In this document: piece after piece, positions 25,053-32,982 of the stretch | Layout: each line of letters opens with the position of its first letter | Numbering within the stretch: the stretch's first letter is position 1 | Assembly (NCBI RefSeq): GCF_003385185.1 | Contig: NZ_PQHZ01000009.1 | Location: 1 to 64,000, forward strand | Reading direction: 5' to 3' | DNA length: 64,000 nt | From: Amycolatopsis palatopharyngis | GTDB lineage: Bacteria > Actinomycetota > Actinomycetes > Mycobacteriales > Pseudonocardiaceae | Program-made: the position numbers and the translations under genes | Notes under the pieces: model-generated | What the model saw: only the letters and a program-made list of their open reading frames with translations | Told to the model about the DNA's origin: nothing | Database searches by the model: none

Positions 25053-28000
25053 TCAGTGGGCGTAGATCTCGAACTCGTGCAACGAGTAGCCGTATCGGGT
25101 GCCGCGCTGGACGCCGGCCATCCGGACGAACCTGGCGTCGGCGGCGGGGAAAGCGAGGTTGTCGGTACCTCCGTTGCCGTCGGCGACCATGGTCGCGTCC
25201 CGCCACCGCGTCCCGTCAGTGGAGAGCTGGATCTTGTAGGAGCTGCCGAAGGCAGACTCCCAGTGCAGTACCGCCCGCGCCACCGGACGCACACTTCCGA
25301 GGTCCACGGTGATCGACTCGTCGTCGTTCCAGTCGCTGGCCCACCTGGTCCCGTAGTCGCCGTCCACCGCTCGTTCAGGTGGCAGGTGGTACCAGCCGCG
25401 TTCGAAACTGGTGGCGCTCACCGGTCTGGCGGCCGCGAGGTTCGCGACGTCGTCCCCTCGTCGCGCGGGGAACTCGACCACCTGCTGGAAGGTCGGCCGG
25501 TTCTGGGTGCTGATCTTGTCCTGGTTGATCCCACCGAGCGGGCTGTGGATGATCGAGTCGGCGCACCACTGATCGCCCGCGTCGCAGTCCGAATCGCCCG
25601 GGTAGACCTCGGTATCCGGCGTGGCCGCGGCCTCCGTGACGGTATCCACCAGGATCTGCCTGCACTGGACCAGATCACCGCCCCCGCAGAACCGATCGCC
25701 GAGCGGCTCCCGCACCGGGTCACCGAGAACCTGACGGATGTCCTTGTCGACATATCCCCACCAGCCCGCCTGATAGGCCGAGCCGCGGTGGATGACATCG
25801 GAGGGCGCCTCGTCCACCTTCAGCACCCGGGTCATCTCGGCGAAGCCCTCGGCGCCGAGGCCGGGCTCGAACTGTGCCCGCACCAGGATGGGCCACCAGG
25901 CGTCCATGATCTTGATGGCCTCGGCGTGGTGATAGGCCTTGCTGCCCGGAGCGGTTTCCGCCCGCAGGCCACCCGCGTCCAGCCAGGCGCGGAGTTTGCC
26001 GACGGCCGCCGCTGCCGCCGGATCGCGCAAGTCCGCCGTATCGATGACCCGCAGGAGATGCGGCAGCACCTGCTCAGCGCGCAGATCCACGAGCGCGGCC
26101 TCGGCCATCGCCCTGGTCAGTTCGGCCCTGGTGACCTTGCCGCCGCCGGCGATCAGATCCCGGACCCTGGTGTCGAGCAGGTCGCCCCGGTGCACGGCGG
26201 ACTTCTCGTACCCGGCCGCCGCGTAGTCCTCGGCCTGCGCGTTGTTCCAGCTGATGTAGTAGTCCTGGTTGATCGAGTTCGGGTGCTCGGCGAACGGCGT
26301 CACCCGCACCTGGTTGCCCTCCGGTTTCCAGCCCTGCCAGTCGAATGCGGCGTCCGCGCGGACCGGCATGCTCGGATCCACAGTGGATTTACGAACGGGG
26401 TTGGCGCCAGAGTTGTAGTACGCGGTGTCGTCCGCGTCGGCATAGAACCAGTTGAATGTGTAGTTCACCTTCGCCGCAGCTCGCTGAAAGTCCTCGGCGG
26501 AGCGAATCGCGGCCGGGTCGTTGAACTCCTGGAAACCGATCAGCGAGTCGACCTCGTGGAAGTACGTGGACCGCAGGGATGCGTAGGCCACCGGCGTGCC
26601 ATCGACAACCCCGCGATGCGTGACCGGCCCGTACTTCGTCCGGAAGCTGCGTAACGTGTACGAACCCGCTGGTGTCGGATCGGCGATGGTGGGTTGCCAG
26701 GAGTTCGTCCGCTCGACCACGTCCATCGGCAGGCACCGGCCCCGGTACCGGTAGTGGTTCGACTCCTTCGTCGCAGGCTCGCCGCCCGGTTCGCACAGTT
26801 CCAGTGCGTAGGTGTCGACGATGTCCTGTGCCGATGTCGTGGCGCTCCACGCGTAGTCCTGACCCCTGCCGAGCAGTACGTAGAAGCTCAGCCCGGCGAA
26901 GGAAGCGCCGCGAGCGCTGATTCCCGGCCCCTGCAACTCCTGCAGCATCAGCAGTTGCGGAGCGAAGTAGCCGGTCTGCGGGCCGAATACGGCGACCGGA
27001 TTCCCGCTCTCCGAGTGTGCGCCGGAGACGACGAGCGCATTGGACATACCGTGCTTGTCCGAGAGCAGGTTCTCCGGCAGCACTCCCTCGGCGAACATGC
27101 CGCGAGCCGGCTCGAGTTCGGCGGGTACGGGCACATCCGCCTCAGCGGAGGGCCCGTCGGCCGCGGAACCGCTGGGATCGAACACCAGCTGCTGCTCGGT
27201 CACCGAATCCGGTTCCGGCATCGCGGTGCCCTGCGGATCGGCGGGCGCCTTGCCGTACGGAAAGCTCTGGCCATCATGCAGGGTACGTACGGTTTCCGGG
27301 TCGTCCTCCTCGCGCAGGCTCTGCCAGATCCGCTCACCTTCTTCGAGGCCGTAGCGTTCCTGGATCGCGAGCTTGGCGATGGCCGCCTGCACCTCACCTC
27401 CGCCACCCGCGCCGAACTGGGCGCCGACCACCGAAGCCAGCACCACCAGGTCGGTGAGCTTGAACGGCTTGATTTCACCGGCATTGGTGATGGGGTCGAC
27501 ATGACCGGTCAGGACGTACTCGCCGGGAAAGGTCCGGCCACTGTGGGCCTTTTCGATGTAGGCGTTGATTCCGTCCACATAGGCCTGTGCGTCGGCGAGC
27601 CCTTGCGCACCTCTCGGCCCGGACCCGGCGACGTCGGAGATCTGTTGCCGCAGTTCCTCTTCCGTGTAGGGCGCCGCGCTGAAGAACTGTTGCTCCAGCG
27701 CACGATTGCCCTCGGCCCCGCCTGCGAACGGGGTGAGTTGACCTCGGCCGACATGGCGCAGCACGTCCATCAGCCAGAGCCGGTCCTGCGCGGCCGCGTA
27801 TCCGGCGCCGAACTCCGTGCCGGAGCGGGTGGTGCCGTAGATGTGCGGGACGCCGGTTGCCTTGTCCCGGATGATCGTGACGTCCTCGCGGGGTTTGATC
27901 GTGCTGCCCACCTGGTCGGCGGGGACGCCGAACGAGGCGTCGTTGAAGAAGTCGTTGATGGTATCGGTGGTCAGGCCGCCGTAGGAGTCCGCCAGCGCGG

Positions 28001-28256
28001 CGTACTCGTCGAGCTGATCGGCGGAATGCGCGGGCCGGGTACCCAGTGTCTGGTGGGCGAGGATCTGGGCGAGCGTGGCGTTGCCGTTCTGACCCGGCGG
28101 CAGGATGTCGGAGCACTGACCGACACAGAAATCGCCAGCGGGCGCGACTGCCGGGGCGGGCGCCTCGGGCTCCGGCGCCGCCTGCGCGGGAAGCGCCGTC
28201 GCCAGGCCAGCGGCGAGCGCGGTTGTGGAGATGATCGCTGCCAGACGTGCCCGCAT
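25053..28256 (-). CDS. Secreted penicillin acylase family Ntn-hydrolase with C-terminal discoidin domain
   Basis: 1067 residues. A signal peptide ends near LPAQAAP. An alpha-chain region follows with TIIRDKATGVPHIYG and DRLWLMDVLRH, then a spacer ending HGM and the nucleophile Ser around residue 404 (MSNALVVSGAHSESG), which becomes the N-terminus of the beta chain after self-cleavage. The last 125 residues, from ARPVSATSFERG to HEFEIYAH, match an F5/8 type C (discoidin) carbohydrate-binding fold. Relatives hydrolyse N-acyl homoserine lactones, lipopeptides or beta-lactam side chains. The start ATG 28256 follows GAAAGGTG. Confidence 0.9.
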   Translation of the reverse strand: MRARLAAIISTTALAAGLATALPAQAAPEPEAPAPAVAPAGDFCVGQCSDILPPGQNGNATLAQILAHQTLGTRPAHSADQLDEYAALADSYGGLTTDTINDFFNDASFGVPADQVGSTIKPREDVTIIRDKATGVPHIYGTTRSGTEFGAGYAAAQDRLWLMDVLRHVGRGQLTPFAGGAEGNRALEQQFFSAAPYTEEELRQQISDVAGSGPRGAQGLADAQAYVDGINAYIEKAHSGRTFPGEYVLTGHVDPITNAGEIKPFKLTDLVVLASVVGAQFGAGGGGEVQAAIAKLAIQERYGLEEGERIWQSLREEDDPETVRTLHDGQSFPYGKAPADPQGTAMPEPDSVTEQQLVFDPSGSAADGPSAEADVPVPAELEPARGMFAEGVLPENLLSDKHGMSNALVVSGAHSESGNPVAVFGPQTGYFAPQLLMLQELQGPGISARGASFAGLSFYVLLGRGQDYAWSATTSAQDIVDTYALELCEPGGEPATKESNHYRYRGRCLPMDVVERTNSWQPTIADPTPAGSYTLRSFRTKYGPVTHRGVVDGTPVAYASLRSTYFHEVDSLIGFQEFNDPAAIRSAEDFQRAAAKVNYTFNWFYADADDTAYYNSGANPVRKSTVDPSMPVRADAAFDWQGWKPEGNQVRVTPFAEHPNSINQDYYISWNNAQAEDYAAAGYEKSAVHRGDLLDTRVRDLIAGGGKVTRAELTRAMAEAALVDLRAEQVLPHLLRVIDTADLRDPAAAAAVGKLRAWLDAGGLRAETAPGSKAYHHAEAIKIMDAWWPILVRAQFEPGLGAEGFAEMTRVLKVDEAPSDVIHRGSAYQAGWWGYVDKDIRQVLGDPVREPLGDRFCGGGDLVQCRQILVDTVTEAAATPDTEVYPGDSDCDAGDQWCADSIIHSPLGGINQDKISTQNRPTFQQVVEFPARRGDDVANLAAARPVSATSFERGWYHLPPERAVDGDYGTRWASDWNDDESITVDLGSVRPVARAVLHWESAFGSSYKIQLSTDGTRWRDATMVADGNGGTDNLAFPAADARFVRMAGVQRGTRYGYSLHEFEIYAH

Positions 28257-28438
28257 GACCGCACCTTTCGCGCCGTTGGTCGTGACGCGCGGCACGTTAC
28301 CCACGAGTACTTCATTTTGTGAAGACTTTTCGCGTTCCGCCCCCCTTCTGGACTACGTCGATCCGGGGGTTGGCCCTACCCCCGGCCGGGGTGGCAGCGG
28401 GCTTACAACTGGCCGCCAGGGCGACGAGAGTCGATTGC

Positions 28439-29479
28439 ATGACGATCGACAACGCTGTACGCACCGGCAGCGACTTCGCCGAACTGTCCCGCCGGGTACA
28501 GCGAGCGGGCCTGTTCGACCGGCGCCCCGGGTACTACACGGCGCGCATCGGCGTGATCGCGACCTTGTTCGTCGGTGGCTGGGTGGCGTTCTTCGCGCTC
28601 GGCGACTCGTGGCTGCAGCTGCTGCTCGCGGGATTCTTCGCGATCATGTTCGCCCAGATCGCGCTCGTCTCGCACGATCTCGCCCACCGGCAGGTGTTCC
28701 GCACCAGGAAGCCGAGTGAGACCGCCGGACGGCTCGCGGGGAATCTCTGTGTCGGGATGAGTTACGGCTGGTGGATGGACAAGCACACCCGCCATCACGC
28801 CAATCCCAATCACGAGGAGCTCGATCCTGACGTGGTGCCGGACATCCTGGTCTGGTCCGAGGACCAGGCACGGGCGGCCAAGGGAATACCCAGGTTCTTC
28901 GGCCGCTGGCAGGCTTTCCTCTTCTTCCCGCTGCTGACGCTGGAAGGGCTGAATCTGCACTACGCCAGCGCCAGGGCGGTACTGCGGCCCGGCCTCAAAC
29001 GAAGGGGTCTGGAAGCGGCATTGCTGCTCACCCATGCCGCGCTCTATGTCTCCGCGCTTCTGCTCGTCCTGTCACCGGCCAAGGCGCTCGTGTTCTTCGT
29101 TGTCCACCAAGGACTCTGGGGTGTCTACATGGGATCGGTCTTCGCTCCCGGACACAAGGGCATGCCGATGCTGAAACCGGGCCAGAAGCTCGACTTCCTC
29201 CGCAGGCAGGTCCTCACCTCGCGCAATGTGCGCGGTGGCCCATTCGTGGATCACGCGATGGGCGGGCTGAACTATCAGATCGAGCATCACCTGTTCCCGC
29301 ACCTGCCGACAGTGAATCTGCCGAAGGCGCAGCACCTCGTTCGTAACTACTGCACCGAACTGGGCCTGCCGTACCACGAAACCGGGCTCGTCGATTCTTG
29401 GCGGGAGGCCCTCGGACACCTGCACCAGGTCGGTGAGCCGATCCGCAGGGAACACGCGCACCAGCTTCAGGAAAGGTAA
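28439..29479 (+). CDS. Membrane fatty acid desaturase
   Basis: 346 residues with four or more membrane helices and the three di-iron histidine boxes: HDLAHRQ, HTRHHANPNH and QIEHHLFPHLP. It introduces a double bond into acyl-lipid or acyl-CoA chains in the cytoplasmic membrane, using a ferredoxin or cytochrome b5 donor supplied elsewhere. The start is ATG 28439; an upstream ATG at 28319 would add 40 residues without similarity. It is divergent from the penicillin acylase gene with 182 bp between. Its stop codon lies within a 22-bp palindrome. Confidence 0.9.
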   Translation: MTIDNAVRTGSDFAELSRRVQRAGLFDRRPGYYTARIGVIATLFVGGWVAFFALGDSWLQLLLAGFFAIMFAQIALVSHDLAHRQVFRTRKPSETAGRLAGNLCVGMSYGWWMDKHTRHHANPNHEELDPDVVPDILVWSEDQARAAKGIPRFFGRWQAFLFFPLLTLEGLNLHYASARAVLRPGLKRRGLEAALLLTHAALYVSALLLVLSPAKALVFFVVHQGLWGVYMGSVFAPGHKGMPMLKPGQKLDFLRRQVLTSRNVRGGPFVDHAMGGLNYQIEHHLFPHLPTVNLPKAQHLVRNYCTELGLPYHETGLVDSWREALGHLHQVGEPIRREHAHQLQER

Positions 29480-29496
29480 CCGGGCGCCCGGTTACC
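29475..29496. terminator. 22-bp palindrome at desaturase stop
   Basis: GGTAACCGGGC and its perfect complement abut at 29485/29486. The TAA stop of the desaturase is inside the left arm. It is a likely terminator separating the desaturase from the FKBP gene. Confidence 0.65.
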
Positions 29497-29557
29497 GTGG
29501 GACACCGTCCGCATGCCTGGTGGACGGTGACCCATACACACGAAGAAGGAGCAACGC

Positions 29558-29929
29558 ATGGCGCAGAAGCCCGAGGTCGACCGCCCGGAAGGCACTCCGC
29601 CCACCGAGCTGCAGACCGTCGATCTCACGGTTGGCGATGGCGCCGAAGCTCAGGCGGGCCACACGGTCAGCGTTGACTACGTCGGTGTGTCGTTCTCCAC
29701 CGGCGAGGAGTTCGACGCGTCCTACAACCGCGGGCAACCGCTGCAGTTCACCCTCGGAGCGGGTCATGTGATCCCCGGCTGGGATCAGGGTGTGCAGGGG
29801 ATGAAGGTCGGCGGACGTCGCAAGCTGGTGATCCCGCCCGACCTGGCCTATGGAGATCGTGGCGCGGGCGGCGTCATCAAGCCCGGCGAGACACTGGTCT
29901 TCGTCGTGGATCTCGTCGGCGTCGGCTGA
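29558..29929 (+). CDS. FKBP-type peptidyl-prolyl cis-trans isomerase
   Basis: 123 residues forming a single FKBP domain: DYVGVSFSTGEEFDASY, FTLGAGHVIPGWDQGVQGMKVGGRR and IPPDLAYGDRGAGGVI carry the classic active-site aromatic and Asp residues. It catalyses proline isomerisation during protein folding. No signal peptide is present, so it is cytoplasmic. The start ATG 29558 is preceded by GAAGGAG at a good spacing. It is monocistronic, flanked by hairpins. Confidence 0.95.
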   Translation: MAQKPEVDRPEGTPPTELQTVDLTVGDGAEAQAGHTVSVDYVGVSFSTGEEFDASYNRGQPLQFTLGAGHVIPGWDQGVQGMKVGGRRKLVIPPDLAYGDRGAGGVIKPGETLVFVVDLVGVG

Positions 29930-29938
29930 GACCGGAAC

Positions 29939-29972
29939 CCCGGCGGGAATTCGACTTCGAGTTCCCGCCGGG
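29939..29972. terminator. Bidirectional hairpin between FKBP and secreted protein genes
   Basis: CCCGGCGGGAA at 29939-29949 pairs with TTCCCGCCGGG at 29962-29972 around a 12-nt loop. It sits between two convergent genes, 10 bp after the FKBP stop and 19 bp after the opposing stop. Confidence 0.75.
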
Positions 29973-29991
29973 ATGCGGCCGGTCCCCTGGC

Positions 29992-30363
29992 TCAGATCTC
30001 CATCTCGACGTAGTCCGAACCGCGGATCGGGTCGCTGCCGTCCATGATCACCACGCGGAACGCGATCGTCTTGCCCTCACGCATGTCGTGGTAGCAGATC
30101 CGCTTACCGTTGTTCGCGCCGTTCTTGTCGACACAGTCCGGTGTCGAGCGGCTGTAGTTCACGTGCCAGCGCACCACCGCGCGCCTGCCGTCGGCCACCG
30201 TGTCGTTGGCGGCGAGATCGTCCCCGTACGACCGGAAGCACGCCTCGCCCCCGTACACCCCGACGCAGGACCAGGACTTCGAGTCCGCGGCCGCGGGCTG
30301 CGCCAGCGCCACTGTGCCAAGCGCAGCAAACCCCAGCGCGACAGCAGCTCGGTATCGCCTCAT
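29992..30363 (-). CDS. Small secreted protein of unknown function
   Basis: 123 residues. A clear signal peptide (Arg-rich start, hydrophobic core, cleavage after AQPAAA) leaves a mature domain of about 95 residues with four Cys (WSCVGV, EACFRS, PDCVDK, RICYHD), probably two disulfides. The domain is rich in charged strands (RRAVVRWHVNY, KTIAFRVVIMDG). No family is recognised; inhibitor-like or beta-sandwich folds are possible. The start ATG 30363 has GGAAGGGG 7 nt upstream. Confidence 0.75.
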   Translation of the reverse strand: MRRYRAAVALGFAALGTVALAQPAAADSKSWSCVGVYGGEACFRSYGDDLAANDTVADGRRAVVRWHVNYSRSTPDCVDKNGANNGKRICYHDMREGKTIAFRVVIMDGSDPIRGSDYVEMEI

Positions 30364-30726
30364 AAATCCACCCCTTCCACAAGTCCACCGCACCCCAGCT
30401 CGTGACCGGACCACGATGATCATCAGGAAGAGCCGACGCTAGCCCCCAACACAACCGCAAAAATCCAGAACGCAAACACAGTGAGACAAGACACAAGCCC
30501 AGCAAAGCGATCCAGTGATGACCGCGGGGAACCCTCGACGCCCGCCAGGGCGAGCAATCCGCGCCGTGGGGGTCTGGGGGCTCGGCCCCCAGTGTGGGTA
30601 GGGACACCGGGAAGAGGACCAAGGGTCCTCGAACATGGTGGGCGAGGAGGCCATGGGTCTGGGGCGGAGCCCCAGAAGATACGAACGACCTTCCCCGAAG
30701 GGAAGAGGACCAAAGGTCCTCGAACA
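30364..30726. other. Intergenic region with repeats downstream of tRNA-Leu
   Basis: Contains two Gly/Cys-rich hairpins, CTGGGGGCTCGGCCCCCAG near 30576-30594 and CTGGGGCGGAGCCCCAG near 30659-30675, plus the repeated tRNA 3' end described separately. The remainder (30430-30560) shows no gene. Apparent minus-strand frames here simply read the repeats. Confidence 0.5.
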
Positions 30727-30741
30727 TGGTGGGCGAGGAGG
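30609..30741. repeat. Duplicated tRNA-Leu 3' end plus terminator (42-bp direct repeats, 91-bp period)
   Basis: 30609-30650 and 30700-30741 are identical over 42 bp except one base. The repeat includes the terminator hairpin GAGGACC-AAA-GGTCCTC and TGGTGGGCGAGGAGG, which is the last 15 nt of the tRNA (minus strand). Duplication of a tRNA 3' end is the usual footprint of an integrase attachment site or of tandem tRNA loss. Confidence 0.85.
30705..30721 (-). terminator. Terminator of tRNA-Leu
   Basis: Reading the minus strand, GAGGACC-TTT-GGTCCTC forms a 7-bp stem 6 nt after the tRNA CCA end, followed by TTCCC. A second copy lies at the equivalent place in the duplicated unit. Confidence 0.7.
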
Positions 30742-30812
30742 GAGTTGAACCCTCACGTCCTTTCGGACACACGGACCTGAACCGTGCGCGTCTGCCATTC
30801 CGCCACTCGCCC
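30727..30812 (-). tRNA. tRNA-Leu(CAG)
   Basis: The minus strand folds as a class II tRNA: acceptor stem GGGCGAG/CTCGCCC, D-arm GCGGAATGGCAGACGC, anticodon stem CACGG/CCGTG around loop TTCAGGT (anticodon CAG), long variable arm TGTCCGAAAGGACG, and T-arm GAGGG-TTCAACT-CCCTC. The discriminator A is followed by an encoded CCA. It reads CUG leucine codons, common in this GC-rich genome. Confidence 0.95.
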
Positions 30813-30939
30813 GAGCAACTGCGACAGCCAGAGAAGCGTATCAGGCGCCCGGATCGGGTTTCACCGGCCCCGGTGTCTAACCGCCTCAATCCAGATACGA
30901 TCGCCTGGTAAGCACATACGTACAGAAGGAGATGTCCCG

Positions 30940-32259
30940 GTGGGCCGCGTACAGCGCTTCGATCGGCGCCTTGAGGACCTCGTGGGCAATACCTTCGCGC
31001 GGATGTTCGGCGGCAACGTCGTCACACAGGAAGTGGCGCAGGCGCTGGAGCGTGAGAGTGAGGGCAATGTTCGGGAGCTGGCGGGCGGCCGGCAACTCGC
31101 CCCGAATCACTACATCGTGTCGCTGGGGGCCGCCGACCACGATCGGATGGCAGGCGATGAACAACGAGTCACGAAAGTGCTTGCCGATGCGGTGGCGGAA
31201 CACCTCGCCGAGCACGGTTGGGACACCTATGGTGACGTCGTAGTCTCGCTCGAGCGCAACGAGGCGCTGCATACTGGACAGTTCAAGACCCGCTCGACCG
31301 TGGATCCCGACGTCTCGGCACAGAACGCCGGTGGCGCACAGCGGTCAGCACGAACCAGCGACGCAGGAGACCCACCAATGAGCCAGCCTCCCGGCTACGG
31401 CCAGTACGACCAGGGCGACCCGTACGGACAGCAAGGCCAGTACGGCTACGGACAGCCGGGTCAGCCCGGATACGACCAGGGCTATGGCCAACCTGGCCAA
31501 CCTGGTCAGCCCGGCCAGCCGGGATACGACCAGGGCTACGGCCAGCCCGGACAACCCGGCCAGCCCGGTTATGACCAGGGCTATGGCCAGCCGGGTTATG
31601 ACCAGGGTTACGGCCAGCCCGGTTATGACCAGGGTTACGGCCAGCCCGGCTACGACCAGGGCTATGGCCAACCTGGCCAGCCCGGACAGCCACCCATGCC
31701 ACCCGGTTACGACCAGCCGGGAGTTCAGCCCGGTTATGACCAGGGTTACGGCCAGCCGGGTTACGACCAGGGCTACGGCCAGCCGGGTTATGACCAGGGT
31801 TACGGCCAGCCCGGCTACGACCAGGGCTATGGCCAACCTGGCCAGCCGGGCCAGCCACCCATGCCACCCGGACCGCCGCCGCAGAGTGGTGGCTTCCCCC
31901 AGCAGGCACCCCCGGACCCGTATGCCCAGCAGGGTTACGCGCCTCCCGCCGTGCAGGGTGGCAACCGCCAGCTGGCGGCCAGCCTCCAGCTCGACGACGG
32001 TTCCAACCGCACGTACTCGCTCAAGCAGGGCGGCAACGTCGTCGGCCGCGGTCAGGACGCCGACTTCCGCCTGCCGGACACCGGGGTCTCCCGCAGGCAT
32101 CTGGAGATCACCTGGGACGGCCAGAGCGCGACATTGGCGGACATCGGCTCGACCAACGGCACCACCGTCAACGGCACGCCCGTGCAGACGTGGCAGCTCG
32201 CGGACGGCGATGTCATCCGAGTCGGGCACTCGTCCCTGGTGTTTCGGACGCAGGGCTGA
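30940..32259 (+). CDS. fhaA: FHA domain protein FhaA (DUF3662)
   Basis: 439 residues. The N-terminal DUF3662 domain (1-120) opens [21 protein letters not shown] long Gly/Tyr/Gln/Pro-rich linker (about 148-345) with ten PGYDQGYGQ units follows, then a C-terminal FHA domain with [20 protein letters not shown] and STNGTTVNG. The FHA domain binds phospho-Thr on PknB substrates such as the lipid II flippase partner MviN/MurJ in mycobacteria. The start is GTG 30940 with AAGGAG 8 nt upstream. It is the first gene of the signalling cluster. Confidence 0.95.
   Translation: MGRVQRFDRRLEDLVGNTFARMFGGNVVTQEVAQALERESEGNVRELAGGRQLAPNHYIVSLGAADHDRMAGDEQRVTKVLADAVAEHLAEHGWDTYGDVVVSLERNEALHTGQFKTRSTVDPDVSAQNAGGAQRSARTSDAGDPPMSQPPGYGQYDQGDPYGQQGQYGYGQPGQPGYDQGYGQPGQPGQPGQPGYDQGYGQPGQPGQPGYDQGYGQPGYDQGYGQPGYDQGYGQPGYDQGYGQPGQPGQPPMPPGYDQPGVQPGYDQGYGQPGYDQGYGQPGYDQGYGQPGYDQGYGQPGQPGQPPMPPGPPPQSGGFPQQAPPDPYAQQGYAPPAVQGGNRQLAASLQLDDGSNRTYSLKQGGNVVGRGQDADFRLPDTGVSRRHLEITWDGQSATLADIGSTNGTTVNGTPVQTWQLADGDVIRVGHSSLVFRTQG
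31459..31852 (+). repeat. Intragenic repeats encoding PGYDQGYGQ
   Basis: Ten copies of a roughly 27-bp unit (CCCGGTTATGACCAGGGTTA-like with synonymous changes) are arranged as two blocks separated by CAGCCACCCATGCCACCC, which itself recurs after the second block. They keep frame and encode the disordered linker of FhaA. Such arrays are prone to copy-number change. Confidence 0.9.
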
Positions 32260-32517
32260 AAGGGCGTCGAGCAGTAGAACTGGACAGTGCCTGGGAGTCA
32301 GAGCCCTGGCGACTCGATCGCGGACCCGAGTTCTCGCCGCAGGCTCTGAGCCTCCGGCGAAGGCTGATTCACGAGGTTCGCGGACCAGAGGAAGGCAGAC
32401 CCGGCGATCCCGCACAGTTCGGGTGCGGGCGTCGGCGCATAATGGCGACCTCAAGGGGGACTCGCGGCGAACACGCGCCGCGAGCCGGGCGCGACGAGGC
32501 GGGAGCTGACACAACAG

Positions 32518-32982
32518 GTGCCAGAGCTGGTCGTTCAACTCACCAGGGTAGGTTTTCTCATCCTGCTCTGGCTGTTCGTGCTGACCGCGTTACGCGTGGT
32601 TCGCTCGGACCTCTACGCGGCCTCCGGCCTGCGTGTTCAGGTTCCCGGGTTCCGCCGGAACAAGGAAGCCAAGAGACCTCGCGGCGGCAAGACCCCGCGC
32701 CAGCTCGTCGTCACGCACGGCGCGCTGTCCGGAACGCGGATCGCGCTGGACGGAAGGCCGATCCTGATCGGTCGGGCAGATGACTCCACACTCGTGCTCG
32801 ACGACGACTACGCTTCCACCCGGCACGCCAGGCTGTCACTACGCGGTGACGATTGGTATGTCGAAGACCTGGGCTCGACGAACGGCACTTACCTCGACCG
32901 GGCTAAGGTCACTGCACCCCTCCGAGTCCCGCTCGGCGTCCCCATCCGGATCGGCAAGACGGTGATCGAGCTTCGCCCATGA
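32518..32982 (+). CDS. fhaB: FHA domain protein FhaB (FipA)
   Basis: 154 residues, as in mycobacteria. One N-terminal membrane helix (VGFLILLWLFVLTAL) is followed by a basic linker and an FHA domain with LIGRADDSTLVLDDDYASTRHARL and LGSTNGTYLDR. It binds phosphorylated FtsZ/FtsQ-type partners at the septum in characterised relatives. The GTG start at 32518 has a weak GGGAG upstream. The stop overlaps the pstP start as ATGA. A 258-bp spacer with a small hairpin (32461-32484) separates it from fhaA. Confidence 0.95.
   Translation: MPELVVQLTRVGFLILLWLFVLTALRVVRSDLYAASGLRVQVPGFRRNKEAKRPRGGKTPRQLVVTHGALSGTRIALDGRPILIGRADDSTLVLDDDYASTRHARLSLRGDDWYVEDLGSTNGTYLDRAKVTAPLRVPLGVPIRIGKTVIELRP

Noticed and set aside
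26694..28322. Long plus-strand frame opposite the penicillin acylase
   Set aside because: No motifs, and it lies wholly inside the well-supported acylase gene.
30104..30889. 261-codon minus-strand frame across the tRNA-Leu region
   Set aside because: It translates the tRNA, its terminator repeats and hairpins, so it cannot be a protein gene.
31459..31852. CRISPR-like spaced repeats
   Set aside because: Repeats are in frame inside fhaA, contiguous, without unique spacers of constant length, and no cas genes are near.
32260..32517. Short gene between fhaA and fhaB
   Set aside because: Frames here are continuations or shadows without ribosome sites; the stretch is better explained as leader DNA with a small hairpin at 32461-32484.
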